The notes below the pieces were generated by a model, which saw only the letters and a program-made list of their open reading frames with translations, ran no database searches and was not told the DNA's origin. Of a stretch of 64,000 bases of DNA, positions 9,449 to 21,226 are shown piece by piece (positions within the stretch are counted from its first letter, which is position 1; every line of letters starts with the position of its first letter). The stretch covers positions 496,001 to 560,000 of the forward strand of contig OX337231.1 in NCBI GenBank assembly GCA_946965045.2. Direction: 5' to 3'. The translations under genes and the position numbers were made by a program. This DNA is from Epithemia pelagica. Its lineage: Eukaryota > Bacillariophyta > Bacillariophyceae > Surirellales > Surirellaceae.

Positions 9449-10228
9449 TTGCAGTCGGGCACGGTGGATCCAGTTTCAGTGGCAAGTCTTGTTCGGTCTA
9501 TTGGAACAAGTGATTCTATTGTAACAAATGTACTGCACACATACAAAGCAGGAAAGAACTCATCCAAGCAAACCCAAATATCTGCTGTGGTGTTACAGGG
9601 CTGCTCCAAAGCCTGGTCAAGGAAGCAACAATGGAGACGAAACAGGAAGAAGAGGAAGCAGAAAAGGCTACATCCTCAGGTATCTCCATCTTCATCAACC
9701 TCTTTGGTTGCTGAATGCCACATCCGAGGTAAATGTCTGGTTTTCATGGATGACAGGCTGGACAGGTCATTTGCTACGAAAGAGAAAAGTGCTGTTGTTC
9801 CCACGATCATGTCATTGGGGCGATTTAAGGCAACAGACGTTGGTATTGATGGCGCAATCTTCCGTCCAGATCCTAACGAGCTTCCAGTGTTTTTGAAGCC
9901 TCTGTACAACAAGAGCAGGACAACACCCAAGTTTGCAAACAAAGTCATTCAAGTACTGGAGAAATTGGAGGGGTCGAACAAATTCCAAAGAGAATCTCAT
10001 TCATCGCCGTACGTAACAGTTGGTCTGACCACAAATCGTGGAGGGACTGGCATTGTTCCTTCAAAGCTTCACATGTTGGAGAAAACAGAACTGGAGACCA
10101 TTGTAAGGTTTGTGAAACAAATTGAAGCGGTTGTTTCATTATCCAAGAATGATCATCGTCTCCTACGCGTTTACCGCCACCAGGGAAGCTCATGGTATTG
10201 GAGTGCCGATTGTGAATTTTTGGGTTAA
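9449..10228 (+). CDS. Hypothetical protein, probably a fragment
   Basis: 259 residues, not recognised. The N-terminal third is followed by a basic stretch (RKQQWRRNRKKRKQKR), then a soluble-looking region with FMDDRLDRSFATKEK and TTNRGGTGIVPSKLHMLEK. Near the 3' end a different frame reads FTATREAHGIGVPIVNFWVK before a stop, which suggests a frameshift and that the gene is decaying. It has no signal peptide, membrane segment or known catalytic motif. Given its surroundings it may be a piece of a mobile-element gene, but no family can be named. Confidence 0.4.
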   Translation: MQSGTVDPVSVASLVRSIGTSDSIVTNVLHTYKAGKNSSKQTQISAVVLQGCSKAWSRKQQWRRNRKKRKQKRLHPQVSPSSSTSLVAECHIRGKCLVFMDDRLDRSFATKEKSAVVPTIMSLGRFKATDVGIDGAIFRPDPNELPVFLKPLYNKSRTTPKFANKVIQVLEKLEGSNKFQRESHSSPYVTVGLTTNRGGTGIVPSKLHMLEKTELETIVRFVKQIEAVVSLSKNDHRLLRVYRHQGSSWYWSADCEFLG

Positions 10229-10439
10229 AAGCAAATGAATCCTACTTCTCTCGTGATTCTGACACTACGTGTACTGCAAGGAATTAAAGATTTGAAACGA
10301 TTGGTTAATGAATCCCCTTGTAGCGTATGGCAGTCAGATGGAAATAGAGTACCTCTTAAGGTAGATATCGACATAGCTAGATAAACTATACATTTTTTCA
10401 AAATCAACCTCTTTCTTGTCCATGGAACATTCTTCCTGG

Positions 10440-11355
10440 ATCAATGGTGCACTAGTCGGTTCACTGGTTGGCATGCCTGTAGGCTGACTTGTGGGAGTTT
10501 AAGCTGGGACAGATGTTAGCGAAATTAGTGTTTCACTCGTTGGTACACTCTAGTCGGTTCACCGGTTGGCATGCTTGTAGGATGACTGGTTGGAGCCGAT
10601 GTTCGTCCACTTGTTGGTACACTTGATGGCACACTAGTGGGTCTACTTATTGGCATGCTTGTAGGATGACTTGTTGGTACACTTGATGGCACACTAGTGG
10701 GTCTACTTATTGGTATGCTGTAGGATGACTTGTTGGAGCCGAGGTTGGTACACTTGATGGCACACTAGTCGGACCACTGATTGGCATGGTTGTAGGATGA
10801 CCGGTCGGAGCCGAGGTTGGTCCATTTGTTGGTACACTTGATGGTGCACTAGTCGGTCTACTGATTGGCATGCTTGTAGGGTGACTGGTCGGAGCCGAGG
10901 TTGGTCCAATTGTTGGTACACTTGATGGTGCACTAGTCGGTCTACTGATTGGCATGCTTGAAGGATGACTGGTTGGAGCCGAGGTTGGTCCAATTGTTGG
11001 TACACTTGATGGTGCACTAGTCGGTCTACTGATTGGCATGCTTGAAGGATGACTGGTCGGAGCCGAGGTTGGTCCATTTGTTGGTACACTTGATGGTGCA
11101 CTAGTCGGTCTACTGATTGGCATGCTTGTAGGGTGACTGGTCGGAGCCGAGGTTGGTCCAATTGTTGGTACACTTGATGGTGCACTAGTCGGTCTACTGA
11201 TTGGCATGCTTGAAGGATGACTGGTTGGAGCCGATGTTGGTCTTCTTGTTGGCACACTAGTCGGTCTACTGGTTGGCTTTCTTTTAGGGTGACTGGTTGG
11301 AGCCGAAGTTGGTGCGCTTGTCGGTCCACTTGTTGGTCCACTGGTTGGTCACTAC
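10440..11355 (-). pseudogene. PT-repeat (Pro-Thr-Ser) protein tract, 84-bp tandem units
   Basis: On the minus strand the DNA encodes four-residue steps such as PTSA, PTSH, PSSM and PISR, organised in a 28-residue (84-bp) higher-order unit. At least six units lie between about 10730 and 11250, with degenerate units on both sides. Such tracts occur in secreted diatom cell-wall or adhesion proteins. Here there is no signal peptide or attached domain; a 1-bp deletion near 10714-10720 shifts the frame, and a stop lies just upstream at about 11355. I read it as a stranded, decaying repeat region rather than a working gene. Confidence 0.6.
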
Positions 11356-11437
11356 CTTTAGATCGCACAGTAAGCCGTCTAGTGACTCTTTCATACAGTC
11401 GCACTATAGTGAGGTCGCTCTCCTATCAAAGATAACC

Positions 11438-11698
11438 TTAAAACGATAGTCTATTTCAGCTGCCGCGGCAGTCCCGCAGGACATACTCGACCGACTGCCC
11501 GGGCGCCATTTCGACGCGAGGGAACAGCCCTCCGGTGACGGGGGCCACACACAGACGACCATTTTAACGGACCCCGTAAGTGGTCCTCCCAACCCAGCAA
11601 AGCAAGATCGTGGGGACTCGAACCCCGGACCCTCGCATGAGAGACCAGAATCCGGCCACAGACCGCTGAGCGGCGTACCGCTCGACCAAGACGGCTGG
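11438..11698 (-). mobile_element. tRNA-derived SINE with 17-bp target duplication
   Basis: A 261-bp unit lies between two copies of TCCTATCAAAGATAACC (11421-11437 and 11699-11715). Read on the minus strand it starts with a tRNA-like head: an A-box-like TGGTCGAGCGGTA (11676-11688) and an exact RNA polymerase III B box GGTTCGAGTCC (11614-11624). The A-B spacing suits a tRNA with a long variable arm (Leu or Ser type). About 160 bp of unrelated body follow, ending in a short CGTTTTAA. The acceptor stem does not pair, so it is not a tRNA gene. Long target duplications point to LINE-assisted insertion. Confidence 0.75.
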
Positions 11699-11715
11699 TC
11701 CTATCAAAGATAACC

Positions 11716-13047
11716 GCTGAAATAGATCAGAATTTGGGTCGCACTATCATTCGCACTATCATAAGGTCGCGGATAATCAGCGATCCTGGATTGCAACTGT
11801 ACTCAACAGGAAAAGGCGGTATTGCAAATGTCTAACGTTCCATACTTCACTTTAGTTTTTGTATTGCTCTTGTTATAGCAGGCGTAGCGGTTTGATCGCC
11901 AGGCATGCAAAGATTTTCCATTGGGCAGAGATAGAAATCCATCGGGAATACTCCCTTCGATCTGAAATTTTATCGGGTGTGATAGTTCTTATGTAATAGT
12001 GAATAGATTTTTAGACTTTGGAGGCGTAGAAAACTGGTGCCCAACAATGACTTTGTCTTTTGACTCATATATTCGGGAACGTATGTATTTTATATGATTC
12101 AAGATTAAACAAGCATCACATGCGTGCAAAGGAAACAGGCTAAGTACTGATTCTTCTATTCAGGTTCTATTGTGTCCGGGACTAGGTTTTTTTGATTTTG
12201 CTCACCCCAGACCCCAAAACCTAACCGGTTTACCCGACTGCGTTCAAAGGCTGAACTCAGTCGAACAAGATTCTCTAAATCTAACTAAGACACACTTTTT
12301 GCCGCCTGGGGCACCAATTGTTTCGGGGAAATAGGTTTTGAGTGCTTTTGTTTGATTGATGCTTTGTCGCCACCCAACAGTGTCGATTCATCTGGATGGT
12401 CCATAATGTTGATGAATGGGAATGAAGGGGAGCTAAATGGCAGTAATTCGCTTGTCCCATGACGATGGTCACCATTTGTGCAATAGACGTACGATATCAG
12501 GGCGTAGGGAAAACGGGAGGCATTCGAACGGAAGCAAATCGCATTTGGGAGCAGGTTCATCTGTTCCGTGGTTGTTGTTGGTGTTTGTAGTGTATTGGCG
12601 GTGGTGGTTTGAAGTCGTAGGAATGTCTAGGCAGTTCGTTTCAACGCCAGGACAGTCCATGAGGTTGTTAGGAAAAGGGTCGACAACTCGGGTGGATTGG
12701 GCGGGTGCATAATGGCGTCGGATGGATGGTTTTCATTCGGGTTGTTGTTGCTTGCCATTGCACTGTCTTGGTACTGAGATCCAAACGGAAGCAGTGGGTC
12801 GGAACGGTTGGTTTCCACGCCAGGAGGGCACCTTGGGTTGGTATGGATAGGATTGACAACTCTGGTCGGATGGGGAGGGGCCATGAGTGTCGTAACAACC
12901 GCAACAAGATCCGTATCGTAGTGATTGCGTTGTTGTTGTTGTGAGTTTTTGTCAAAGTCGAGGATCGCGCGGGGTGAGTATGAGAATTCACCCTGATTCA
13001 CGATCAACCTGGACTCACCCTTCCGCTAGGGGGTAAATCGTACCTGG
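11716..13047. other. No convincing gene; imperfect internal repeat
   Basis: About 1.3 kb without a supportable coding region. Segments around 12640-12730 and 12810-12890 are related (both contain TTTC(A/C)ACGCCAGGA followed by GACAACTC), so part of it is an old tandem duplication. Confidence 0.35.
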
Positions 13048-13049
13048 TA

Positions 13050-13769
13050 CTCCCTCCGGCCTTTTTTTATCGCACGAAGTTGAGAAAAATGACATAACGT
13101 CTCGAGCGTCAGCCCGTTCGCGCTAAAAATTATATAGATCGAAAGCTTATTACTAGACTCAAATTTCCATGTATAATTTATATGTTCCATCTCACAATCC
13201 TGAAGAGCTACATGGAACTAAAAGAGGCTAAAAACGCAATCCAAACTTTGGCGTACCGGTTCTGGCCCCCCAGGCGCACCCAAGGGATGGCACCCTCCAG
13301 CCAGGCCCGCGAGGGGGTAAAGTACATAGACTTGCCGGCTAATGACTGTGGACGTTCTATAGACATTCATCTATCCTTCCCCATCTGAATGGCACCTTGC
13401 CAGAGGTGTTTTGTCTTTCGTCGCCAAAATTTTTGGAGTTCATCGATCCATCATAAGTAGGCTATGAGAGTGCGCAGAGCAACTCGCACGCGGTGGACTT
13501 AATTAACTCCCCCGAAATTTCATCCAACGCACGCGCGCATGGTCGATTCCTATGTGTTCTTCGACTGCTGTTACAGAAGCGGTTAAAAGTGTCACGCGAT
13601 AGAAGGATAGTTAAGTTGTGGCGCGTGTCACATTGAATGTTCATCTCTAAAATTCGACTCCGAATGAGCCGGCCATCCTCCTGTAGAAATGTACCAGGTC
13701 CTACGACGGGTGTTTATGCGACTGATTTTTCGAAAAATAGATCGTGCGATAAAAAAAGGCCGGAGGGAG
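13050..13769. mobile_element. Stowaway/Tc1-mariner-like non-autonomous element
   Basis: A 720-bp unit has perfect 28-bp terminal inverted repeats (13050-13077 and 13742-13769) starting CTCCCTCCGGCC and containing a T7 run, and is flanked by TA on both sides (13048-13049, 13770-13771). The CTCCCTCC terminus and TA duplication are the hallmarks of Stowaway MITEs mobilised by mariner-type transposases. The interior encodes nothing recognisable, so it must depend on a transposase elsewhere. Confidence 0.8.
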
Positions 13770-14319
13770 TAGTAAGGGCTGGGTCAACCGACCGGATACG
13801 CGTCTTCCAAATGCTACTTGTAAGGGGCCGTATAGGGTTAAGGATTTTATCATAGATTTTCTAATTTCGCGGTGGTTTTGCCTTCACATTTTCTTTCGCA
13901 ATGGCCATGGTAGTCTTCCAATGTTGATTGCGAGTCCCGTAGTCAAAAGTAACTGCACAAAATATAATAGAGAGCAAGATAAGTCTCTTTTTTAATAATA
14001 CTGAAGAATAACAGGAAGCATTATCAGGGTGTGAGAAAGTGAAATAGACAAATAGCAACGTAGATGGTGCAGCACAAGCAAAATGGTAAAAAAACAGAGA
14101 GCATCTCAGATGAACGACTTCATCTCTACCTCCCCTTCGATTTTTCGCACGAAACTCACACGTCGTATCTAATGTATACTTATTTCGACACTCACAAAGC
14201 GTCGACTTCTGGGAGAGTCTTGATCTGATGAACGGCGGCATCAAATGCGGAGCGTCATGGTGAGGTGGTGATTTTAAAATTTATAACTTTAACCCTAGTG
14301 AAAAATAAAACGTGCACTC

Positions 14320-14384
14320 CTACAAGCTGAGTTCAGAGTGTACATGAACGACGTAGACCCCTGTAGAATTTGTACCAGAAAAAT
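14320..14384 (+). repeat. Left terminal inverted repeat
   Basis: Imperfect, about 65 bp. The outermost 16 bp match the right end exactly, AACGACGTAG also matches, and the rest is about 60-70% similar by eye to the reverse complement of 23925-23989. Confidence 0.65.
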
Positions 14385-14626
14385 AATCATCGCTAGCGTT
14401 CTCATTACTAGTGAATGAAAGTGTCCGACCGGTGACTTCCCAGAGTCTTAGGATAATATTTTATTTGTTTTAGTGTATTGCGTGACAGCTTCCGAACGCT
14501 AGAATTCTGTCGAAAATGATGAAAAAACGGTTGTTGTCTAACGACCATGGTGGAGGGCCATCCCAACCGCCTACCTTGTAGCCGAGCTGCATCCGGATGC
14601 TTTAGGGTTTACTTGAACCACCCTCA

Positions 14627-17600
14627 ATGGCGCTACAAGGTACGGGGTTGGCATCATACTCAATGACGCGATCATCCGACTCATCCCACGCAACACAGTC
14701 TCGGATGGAACGAAGTTTATCGGCACAAGAGATTCTTGACGTCTTTAAGACGCAATGCTCCCCATCCTCGTTTGGGTTCTGCAACAAGTGGATCCAAGAC
14801 ACCCAGATTGTGAACTTCATGCACACTTGGCTGCCAGGACTGTCGCCATTCAGACTGAATCTTGTTTTGACTAAAGATGTTGTTCTTAAACTCTGTTTCG
14901 AAACTAAGGTGTTGGAATCAAACAAGTTTGGCTGGTACCGCCACAAAGTCACAATCCACAATAAAAGATACACATTCTTTTATGTAAGCTCCGACACAAC
15001 AACAGGGCCAGTGATGTTAGACAATCATCAAGAATGGCTGGAGGCTGCAGCCGAGAATGTGATTCGGCGGTCGGGACGAGCGAAGCCAACGAAGCGAAGG
15101 AACGAAGAGTCACCAGGGTTGCGTGAAGGCACGCTAAATACATCCAAGCAAGCAAGAAACACTTCAACTCCACCAGCAATCAAGAACACTTCAACGCAGC
15201 AGCATGAACAGCCAGCACTGCAAATCGTCGACAGCACCACCGCAATGGAAATGTCGCCATCACACAACAACACAAATCAGGTACATGTTGCAGCAATCCA
15301 ACCTGCCGAATTGGGCACAAACGAAGTCAATGTTGTTCATTCACGGAGTTTGCGTATTGGTTTTACAGCTTTGGAGGATGAGCCGAGCGGAAGTCTAGCA
15401 CAGTACCAGAACGTAGACGAGGAAGCGTTTTTTAATTCCGGAAAGATGTCTGGACTCTTTGCTGGCAAGAAAAATTCTCCAGGATCAGTAAAAAGAAACC
15501 TTGAACGATGGATAGACATCCTTGGGAAGGCCCCTTTCAGCTTGGAAACAATGCAGAAGGTGCTTAACAATGCAGATGCCTTCCCACTTAACCACGAACA
15601 GACAAGCAGGGTACAGCTGAAGGTGACGTACTTGCACCTCTCCTATAAGATAGCATTGGCGGACATGCCATATGGTCACCGGTGGTTAGATTGTATAGAG
15701 GAAGCCGTTTAAAAAATGGAAGCAGTTTATGGTGCATCAGTAAAAAGACACCCGCACACCGTTGCTCGTTGGCACAGGTACTATCGGGATCACGACTGTT
15801 TCCCTCATCCAAACTATCAAGTTCAAATTGGAAAAGAGGCATCGCCCTACATTTTTGTTCACTTGCCTGAAGCGAAGGAAAAGTTTGAATGCTGGGCAAA
15901 GGAAAATCTGAGCACTCTAACAACAGAGTCCGCTCTCGTGTACCTGAAGAACACCTTGATTCCAGAAATGTATGCCATGGTCACACAAGAGTGCATCGAT
16001 AACAACGCAAGGCCGTTGTCGAACGAAGATTTCCTGGCCTCGTTGAAGCTGTCGACCATTTCCCATAGCACAGCATGGCGCTGCATTGCCGCTGCAGGGT
16101 TGGTGTTCAAGGAACACACGAAAACATACTTCACCGATCGACACGAAAGCGCTGAGAATGTCGCCCACAGAGCTGATTTTGTCAAGAGGTACTTTAAGTG
16201 GGAAGAGCTCTCGTATCGGTGGGTGCAACTCCCTGTCGAGGAGGCAATCAAACTTGAAAACGAAGGGGATGCTGGCAACGAGAAGCTCCTACCAGACAGC
16301 TTCGTATTTGAATACACTGACGCAACAACAGGCACTCAGATGCGGGAGTACCATATCGATGCCTTCCCCAGCGAATTTGAACGGTACATCAAGCCCCAAA
16401 ACAAAATTCACAATGGGAACTTGTCACACAGGTTCCCTTCGGACCGCAAGCCCGTGATCCTTATCGGACAAGACGAATCGATCTACAAGCAGTTTTCGTT
16501 CTCGTCCAAGGCGTGGTACACTAAAGACGGTGCAACAAAAATGTTGCCAAAGGATGATGGACATGGGATGATGATCAGCGCATTTGTTAGCCGATCATGG
16601 GGCATCCTTATGGACGAAAACCCATTGCTTGATGCGCAGCTATTTCAGATCAATGAACTCCGTCTACGTCCAACACACAACACATACATCTCTACGGAGG
16701 TTGCAATGCGCCTCAATGGCCACACTGCCAAGACTCCAATTACCAACGCAAAACCCTTCACTCGCTTTTTTGATTACGGAGCAGACAAAGAGGGATATTG
16801 GTGCTACGACCACATGGCCTTGCAGTTGGAGGACATTGTCGATTGCCTCGTGGTCATGTTCCCCGCGCATGACTTTGTCTTTTTGTTCGACCAAAGCAGT
16901 GGTCATGGAAAAGATCGATCTGATGGATTGAATGCTCTGAATATGAACAACGACTGGGGAGGAGCTGTTCCCAGCATGCGTGACACGAAAATCCTGGATG
17001 AAAGTTGCCTTGGCCCGTACAACCATGACGACAAACTACGAGTTGGTGACGTGCAACACCTTGTCTATCAGGAGAACGATCGTGGTCCAGTTGCTAAAAA
17101 AGGACGTCGTCTCAATGACGCACAGCGTGTTGCATCGAAGAATACATACCGAACTGGTACAACGAAGATTCGCAACCTCACAAAGAAGGAGCTCATGGCA
17201 AAACTTGTCCAGGTCATGGGACCTGGAATGCAACGTTCGTTTCAATCGAAAAATACTAGTGAACTACAGGACCTTTGTAAACGCTCCAACATTGCAACAA
17301 CGATTGAAGATGATGTGGTCGACGAAGGCTGGATGAATGCTGCAAAAGGACTGTTTCAAGTTTTATGGGAGAGGGGGTGGATTGACCCTGAAAACATGAT
17401 CAAGTACGTCAAGACAACCAGAGATGCATGGTTGGAACAGGATAGGAAGACAGTGAAAGAAGCCTGTCAGGCGGATTACAAAAAGTACTCTCTGGTTCGG
17501 CTGATGAGCGAATGCTCTGATTTTAAAAATGAAAAATCTGCAATGGAGAAGTTGGCGGAAGACTTGTCTGAGCGACATCGTTGCAAGATCGAGATTCTGG

Positions 17601-17983
17601 TATCGACCAAGTATCATTGCGAGATGGCTGGTGAGGGGATTGAGTATTGCTGGGGTTACTCAAAAAAAGTCTTTCGCGCTTTCTCACTGAAGGAGAAGAA
17701 AGACAAAGCTGCCTTTTTGCAATGTTTGACAGCGAGCCTGAAGAAGACGACACCTGAAATTGTGCGGAAAATGTCAGCAAAGGCACGTCGCTATATGCTC
17801 GCGTACTTGTTGTACGATCAAAATCCCACCAACAGAGACTATTCAACTGCGGGCCTCTCGTATGACGAAATTGAAAAGATGACAAAAGCAATCAAGTGTC
17901 ACCGATCCGCCCTCGACCAAGACCATGGCTTCATCTCACGTCTCTGGAGAGAAACGCAAGGATCAGGTGCAGAAGAGACCTGA
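14627..17983 (+). CDS. DDE transposase, one frame interrupted by a single TAA
   Basis: Two stretches in the same frame (14627-15712 and 15716-17983) are separated by one TAA at 15710-15712. Together they encode about 1,118 codons. The N-terminal third is variable and basic. The second part starts with a helix-turn-helix-like region (VYGASVKRHPHTVARWHRYYRD), then D in LIGQDES, D in FLFDQSSGHGKDRSDGLN, and a C-terminal HCEMAGEGIEYCWGYSKK whose IEYCWG corresponds to the E of IS630/Tc1-like DDE enzymes. All catalytic residues are visible, so only the TAA argues against function. It could be a recent nonsense mutation, readthrough, or an error. Exact superfamily not assigned. Confidence 0.82.
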
Positions 17984-18392
17984 TCTACAATAATCTCTAT
18001 TTATCATTTATATACATGTTACTGAACTATTCATACGATTAATCCATTATATTGAATGTAGTCCTTGTCAGTTAGTGGTATCAATGATCACTTCCGTGTT
18101 GTGTGCTCGTGTGCTCGTGTTGCGTGTTCGATTCTCAGTTTGTAAATAGATCGAAAATGTGCGCAACCGAGAAGAATGGACGATTTTCGGAGCACACCTT
18201 GCGCGAAAACACGCCCCCCTCTCCAAAAGCGCGCACGTATCGCAAAACTCCTTAAGTAACTCAGCCCAAATACCAAAAACTTTCCCGTTTTTTAGTATGT
18301 GAGCTCAAGATTTTGTTTTTGGTATGTGGGCTGAGGAGAGTGCTGCGTTTTGTGTTTCTTGTGTTTCGTGTTTTGAGTTTTGCGTTTCGACC

Positions 18393-21226
18393 ATGGGGAA
18401 ACCAAGCCCAAAGAAACAGCCTTCAAAAGCGGGTGCTCAAAAACGAGACAGCATGAGTGACCAAGGAAATCTTAACGCTCTTCTACTTGCAATAGATGCA
18501 GCGGAAGGGCCGTCAGCGGCAGTAACAGCGGCGCCCGAAGTAGCAGCAGCCGCAGCGCCCGAAGCAGCAGCAACAGACGAAGCGACAACAACAAAGCACC
18601 ATCGGTTTCTTTCGGATCAAGACTTTGCCCAAGTGAAGGATAAAAAGCTTGCAGATATTCGGCGTGGCCATCCAGAGAAGGACCACAGCAAACAGTATTC
18701 GGACACTCAAATGCGGCAGCTCCTCACCGATACGCGCATAGCGGACTACAAGAAAGGCGTCGAGGAAGTGGAGAAACTCCCTTCTCGTTCTGGACGGGAT
18801 CCAATCAGGACTTTCACCGAAGGCCTCAAGACGCTCTCCAAGATCAAAGACAGTGCTGTACTTGCCTGTGCTATGGGAGAGTATGTCTCACGGAAGATTT
18901 CGGCCACTTTTTCGGTCCAAGAAGCTCCAATTCGGAAGCCCGGTTCAGGCTTGCAAAAGGGGAAGAGAGTGGAATGGGTCTCCCTGTGCAGAAGAACAGA
19001 AAAAATACCTTCCCGATCGGCAAGCATGTCGGTTACACATTTGCGAACAATCCGGTAGTCAAGATCTACCTTGGAAAAGTGCTTCTGTTTGAGGTGAAGG
19101 AGTCAAAACTCCCAGGCGCCGGGTTTGGCGTTTTTGCAGTTCGGACAATCAAAGATGGTGAAGTGATTGGCGCGTACACGGGAAACGACGTCACGTCTCG
19201 GACAGTTGTACCCAACGAGTACGCGATTCGGTTCGGACGTGACAATCGAAGGCTTCAAGCAGACAACGACGATCACTTCGGCATGGGGCTGCACTTAATC
19301 AACAACCACCTACACCATCGGTACGGTACAGACAATCCACCGGATGAATCGGATGATCAATACAACGTGAGAATCATGCCGAATCTTCTAGTTAAGGCAA
19401 TCAAAAATATTGAGCCGGGCGACGAGCTGTCTTTGTTTTATAACCTTACGGACGAATCGCCGACGTCCTCCGAACAGGTCATCCAAACGTCGACGAAAGG
19501 TGACGACGAAGACGAGGGAAAGAAACGCAGTCGACCCAATGATGAAAATGAAGACGACGGGAAAAAGACAAAGAAGCCTGTCTTAACTTCTCCTTCTACT
19601 GTTTTCCGTCCAGTTGCTACTGTTGCTCGTCCTCCTTCTCCGCCTCCTCCGCAATACGTTTCTGAGCACTACAATTCGCCCCCTCAGCTGCCGCCGCATT
19701 ATCCTCCGCAATATTATCACCATCCTCCGCCGCAGTACAATTACCCTCCGCCGCAGTACAATTACCCGCCGTCGCAGTACAATCATCATCCTCCGCCGCA
19801 TTATCCTTATCCTCCGCCGCATTATCCTCATCCTCCGACGAGTCATCCTCCGCCGCAGTACCATGGACATCCTCCGTCCTACAATCAACCCAACTATGGA
19901 GGTTACGGGGGGACTCTACCTTCATCGCTCCATCATCAGCAGCAACAACAACGCACGACCCAGCCGGTCGAAGGCTCACTCCACCTCCTTCCGAGCAATC
20001 CCATCCCACCTGCAGCACAAGCTCAACCCAAGCTCCTTCCCAGCAGTCCCGTCCTACCTGCAGCACAAGCTCAACCCGCCACTCAAGCCAATCCCAGCCC
20101 TAGTACTGGAATGTTCGTACCAGTGGTAATGGCAGAAGATGACACGGATAGTATTTTTGAGGAGATGGAAGCGATCGATGCGAAAGCGAAGGAGAATGAG
20201 CGTTTCGAGAAAATGAAGTTGTTACATAGAGAATTGCGCTCGAAGTATTTCAAATGGCTGTACGATATTGAAAACAAAATGTATCGAGGATATTTTTTGA
20301 CAACTCCGCCAGATCTCCTCGAAATGTTGGAGAATGCGTGGTACAGCACAGGCTTGGACCAGAAAGGAAAGGGCAAATTTTTCAAATCTGTTCAAGACTA
20401 CACACCAAATTTGTTGATGGCAATGATGGAACATGAGGGAATGGTGTCCAACATTCGGTACTTCGGCCACGTTAACCCCGAACATGCTGCAAAGGTCACG
20501 GCCAATTTCAAGCAGCTGCTTGCCTCAGCTCTCTATGGGATGAACTACGCAAAAGATGATTCATTTGCGGACCAAATCAACATTCACCTTTCGTTCATGA
20601 AGACCACAGAGGCAAAAGTTCAAGAACCTCACATCGACTTCTTGTTCCAGAGCGTAACAGGGAACATGTCCGAAGGTCCCAAAACGCCCTCCGGGAAGCA
20701 ACCAATCAAAAAGACTCGGAGAGCGAATGCAGATCTGCCACTCCGGGAACGCATGCCTTTTATTGTTTTCATGCCCCTGGCGGAGGAGGGTATGTCCGTT
20801 GAATTGTGGAGTTTCCGCGGTGAGAAGCACAAGGATTATATGAACGAGCTGGGTAAAGTGGTACATATCCCATATGGCACGTTTCTCCTCGTTCGAGGAG
20901 ATACTGTCCATGCTGGTGGCTTTAAGACTGGGGAGATGGGGAATCCACGTGCACATTTCTACGTGTACCAAGGAAAAGATGGGACCGTTCACGATCCCAT
21001 GCCAAAGAACACCTACAACCTTCCTTCTGGAGAAAGCAGGCTTTCCGACTACTACTTCCATGACAAAGACATCCCTGGTGTTCGCCGAAGTGGGCTCGTT
21101 GGGGTTAAGCTTTGGGTCGGGGACAAGCGTGTTTGCGTCCTAAGTGACAATCCTCGTAAGGTGCTTGTGGCCGCGAATTATAAACCTGGTAAGAAGATCG
21201 CGAGCAAAGAAGCCGATCAAACTTAG
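18393..21226 (+). CDS. SET-domain methyltransferase fused to a 2OG-Fe(II) oxygenase-like domain
   Basis: The start at 18393 sits in ACCATGG. An apparent frameshift is resolved by a 68-nt intron, 18881-18948 (GTATGT...TTCAG), giving 921 residues. Order: a Lys/Ala-rich tail; a SET domain at about 212-330 (GAGFGVF, LINNHLHHRYG, GDELSLFYN), the family that methylates protein lysines using SAM; an acidic/basic stretch; a Pro-Tyr-Gln-rich linker at about 383-483; and a C-terminal double-stranded beta-helix with PHIDF (HxD), GDTVHAGG (second His) and a downstream Arg, the iron and 2-oxoglutarate ligands of 2OG oxygenases. Substrates unknown. It lies downstream of the transposase on the same strand, inside the inverted repeats. 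Confidence 0.8.

Noticed and set aside
11600-11700. tRNA gene (A and B boxes present on the minus strand)
   Set aside because: The 5' and 3' acceptor strands do not pair and no good anticodon arm forms; the unit continues about 160 bp and is bounded by long direct repeats, so it is a SINE head.
13861-14244. 127-residue minus-strand ORF
   Set aside because: No recognisable domain, unusual composition, and located in the spacer between two mobile elements.
18324-19058. Separate 244-residue protein upstream of the SET gene
   Set aside because: Its 3' end is explained by a 68-nt GTATGT...TTCAG intron that joins its first part to the SET frame; the ATG at 18393 has better context than 18324.
19583-20066. 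Minus-strand Arg/Met-rich and Ala-rich frames
   Set aside because: Shadow of the Pro-Tyr-Gln linker of the SET-2OG gene.
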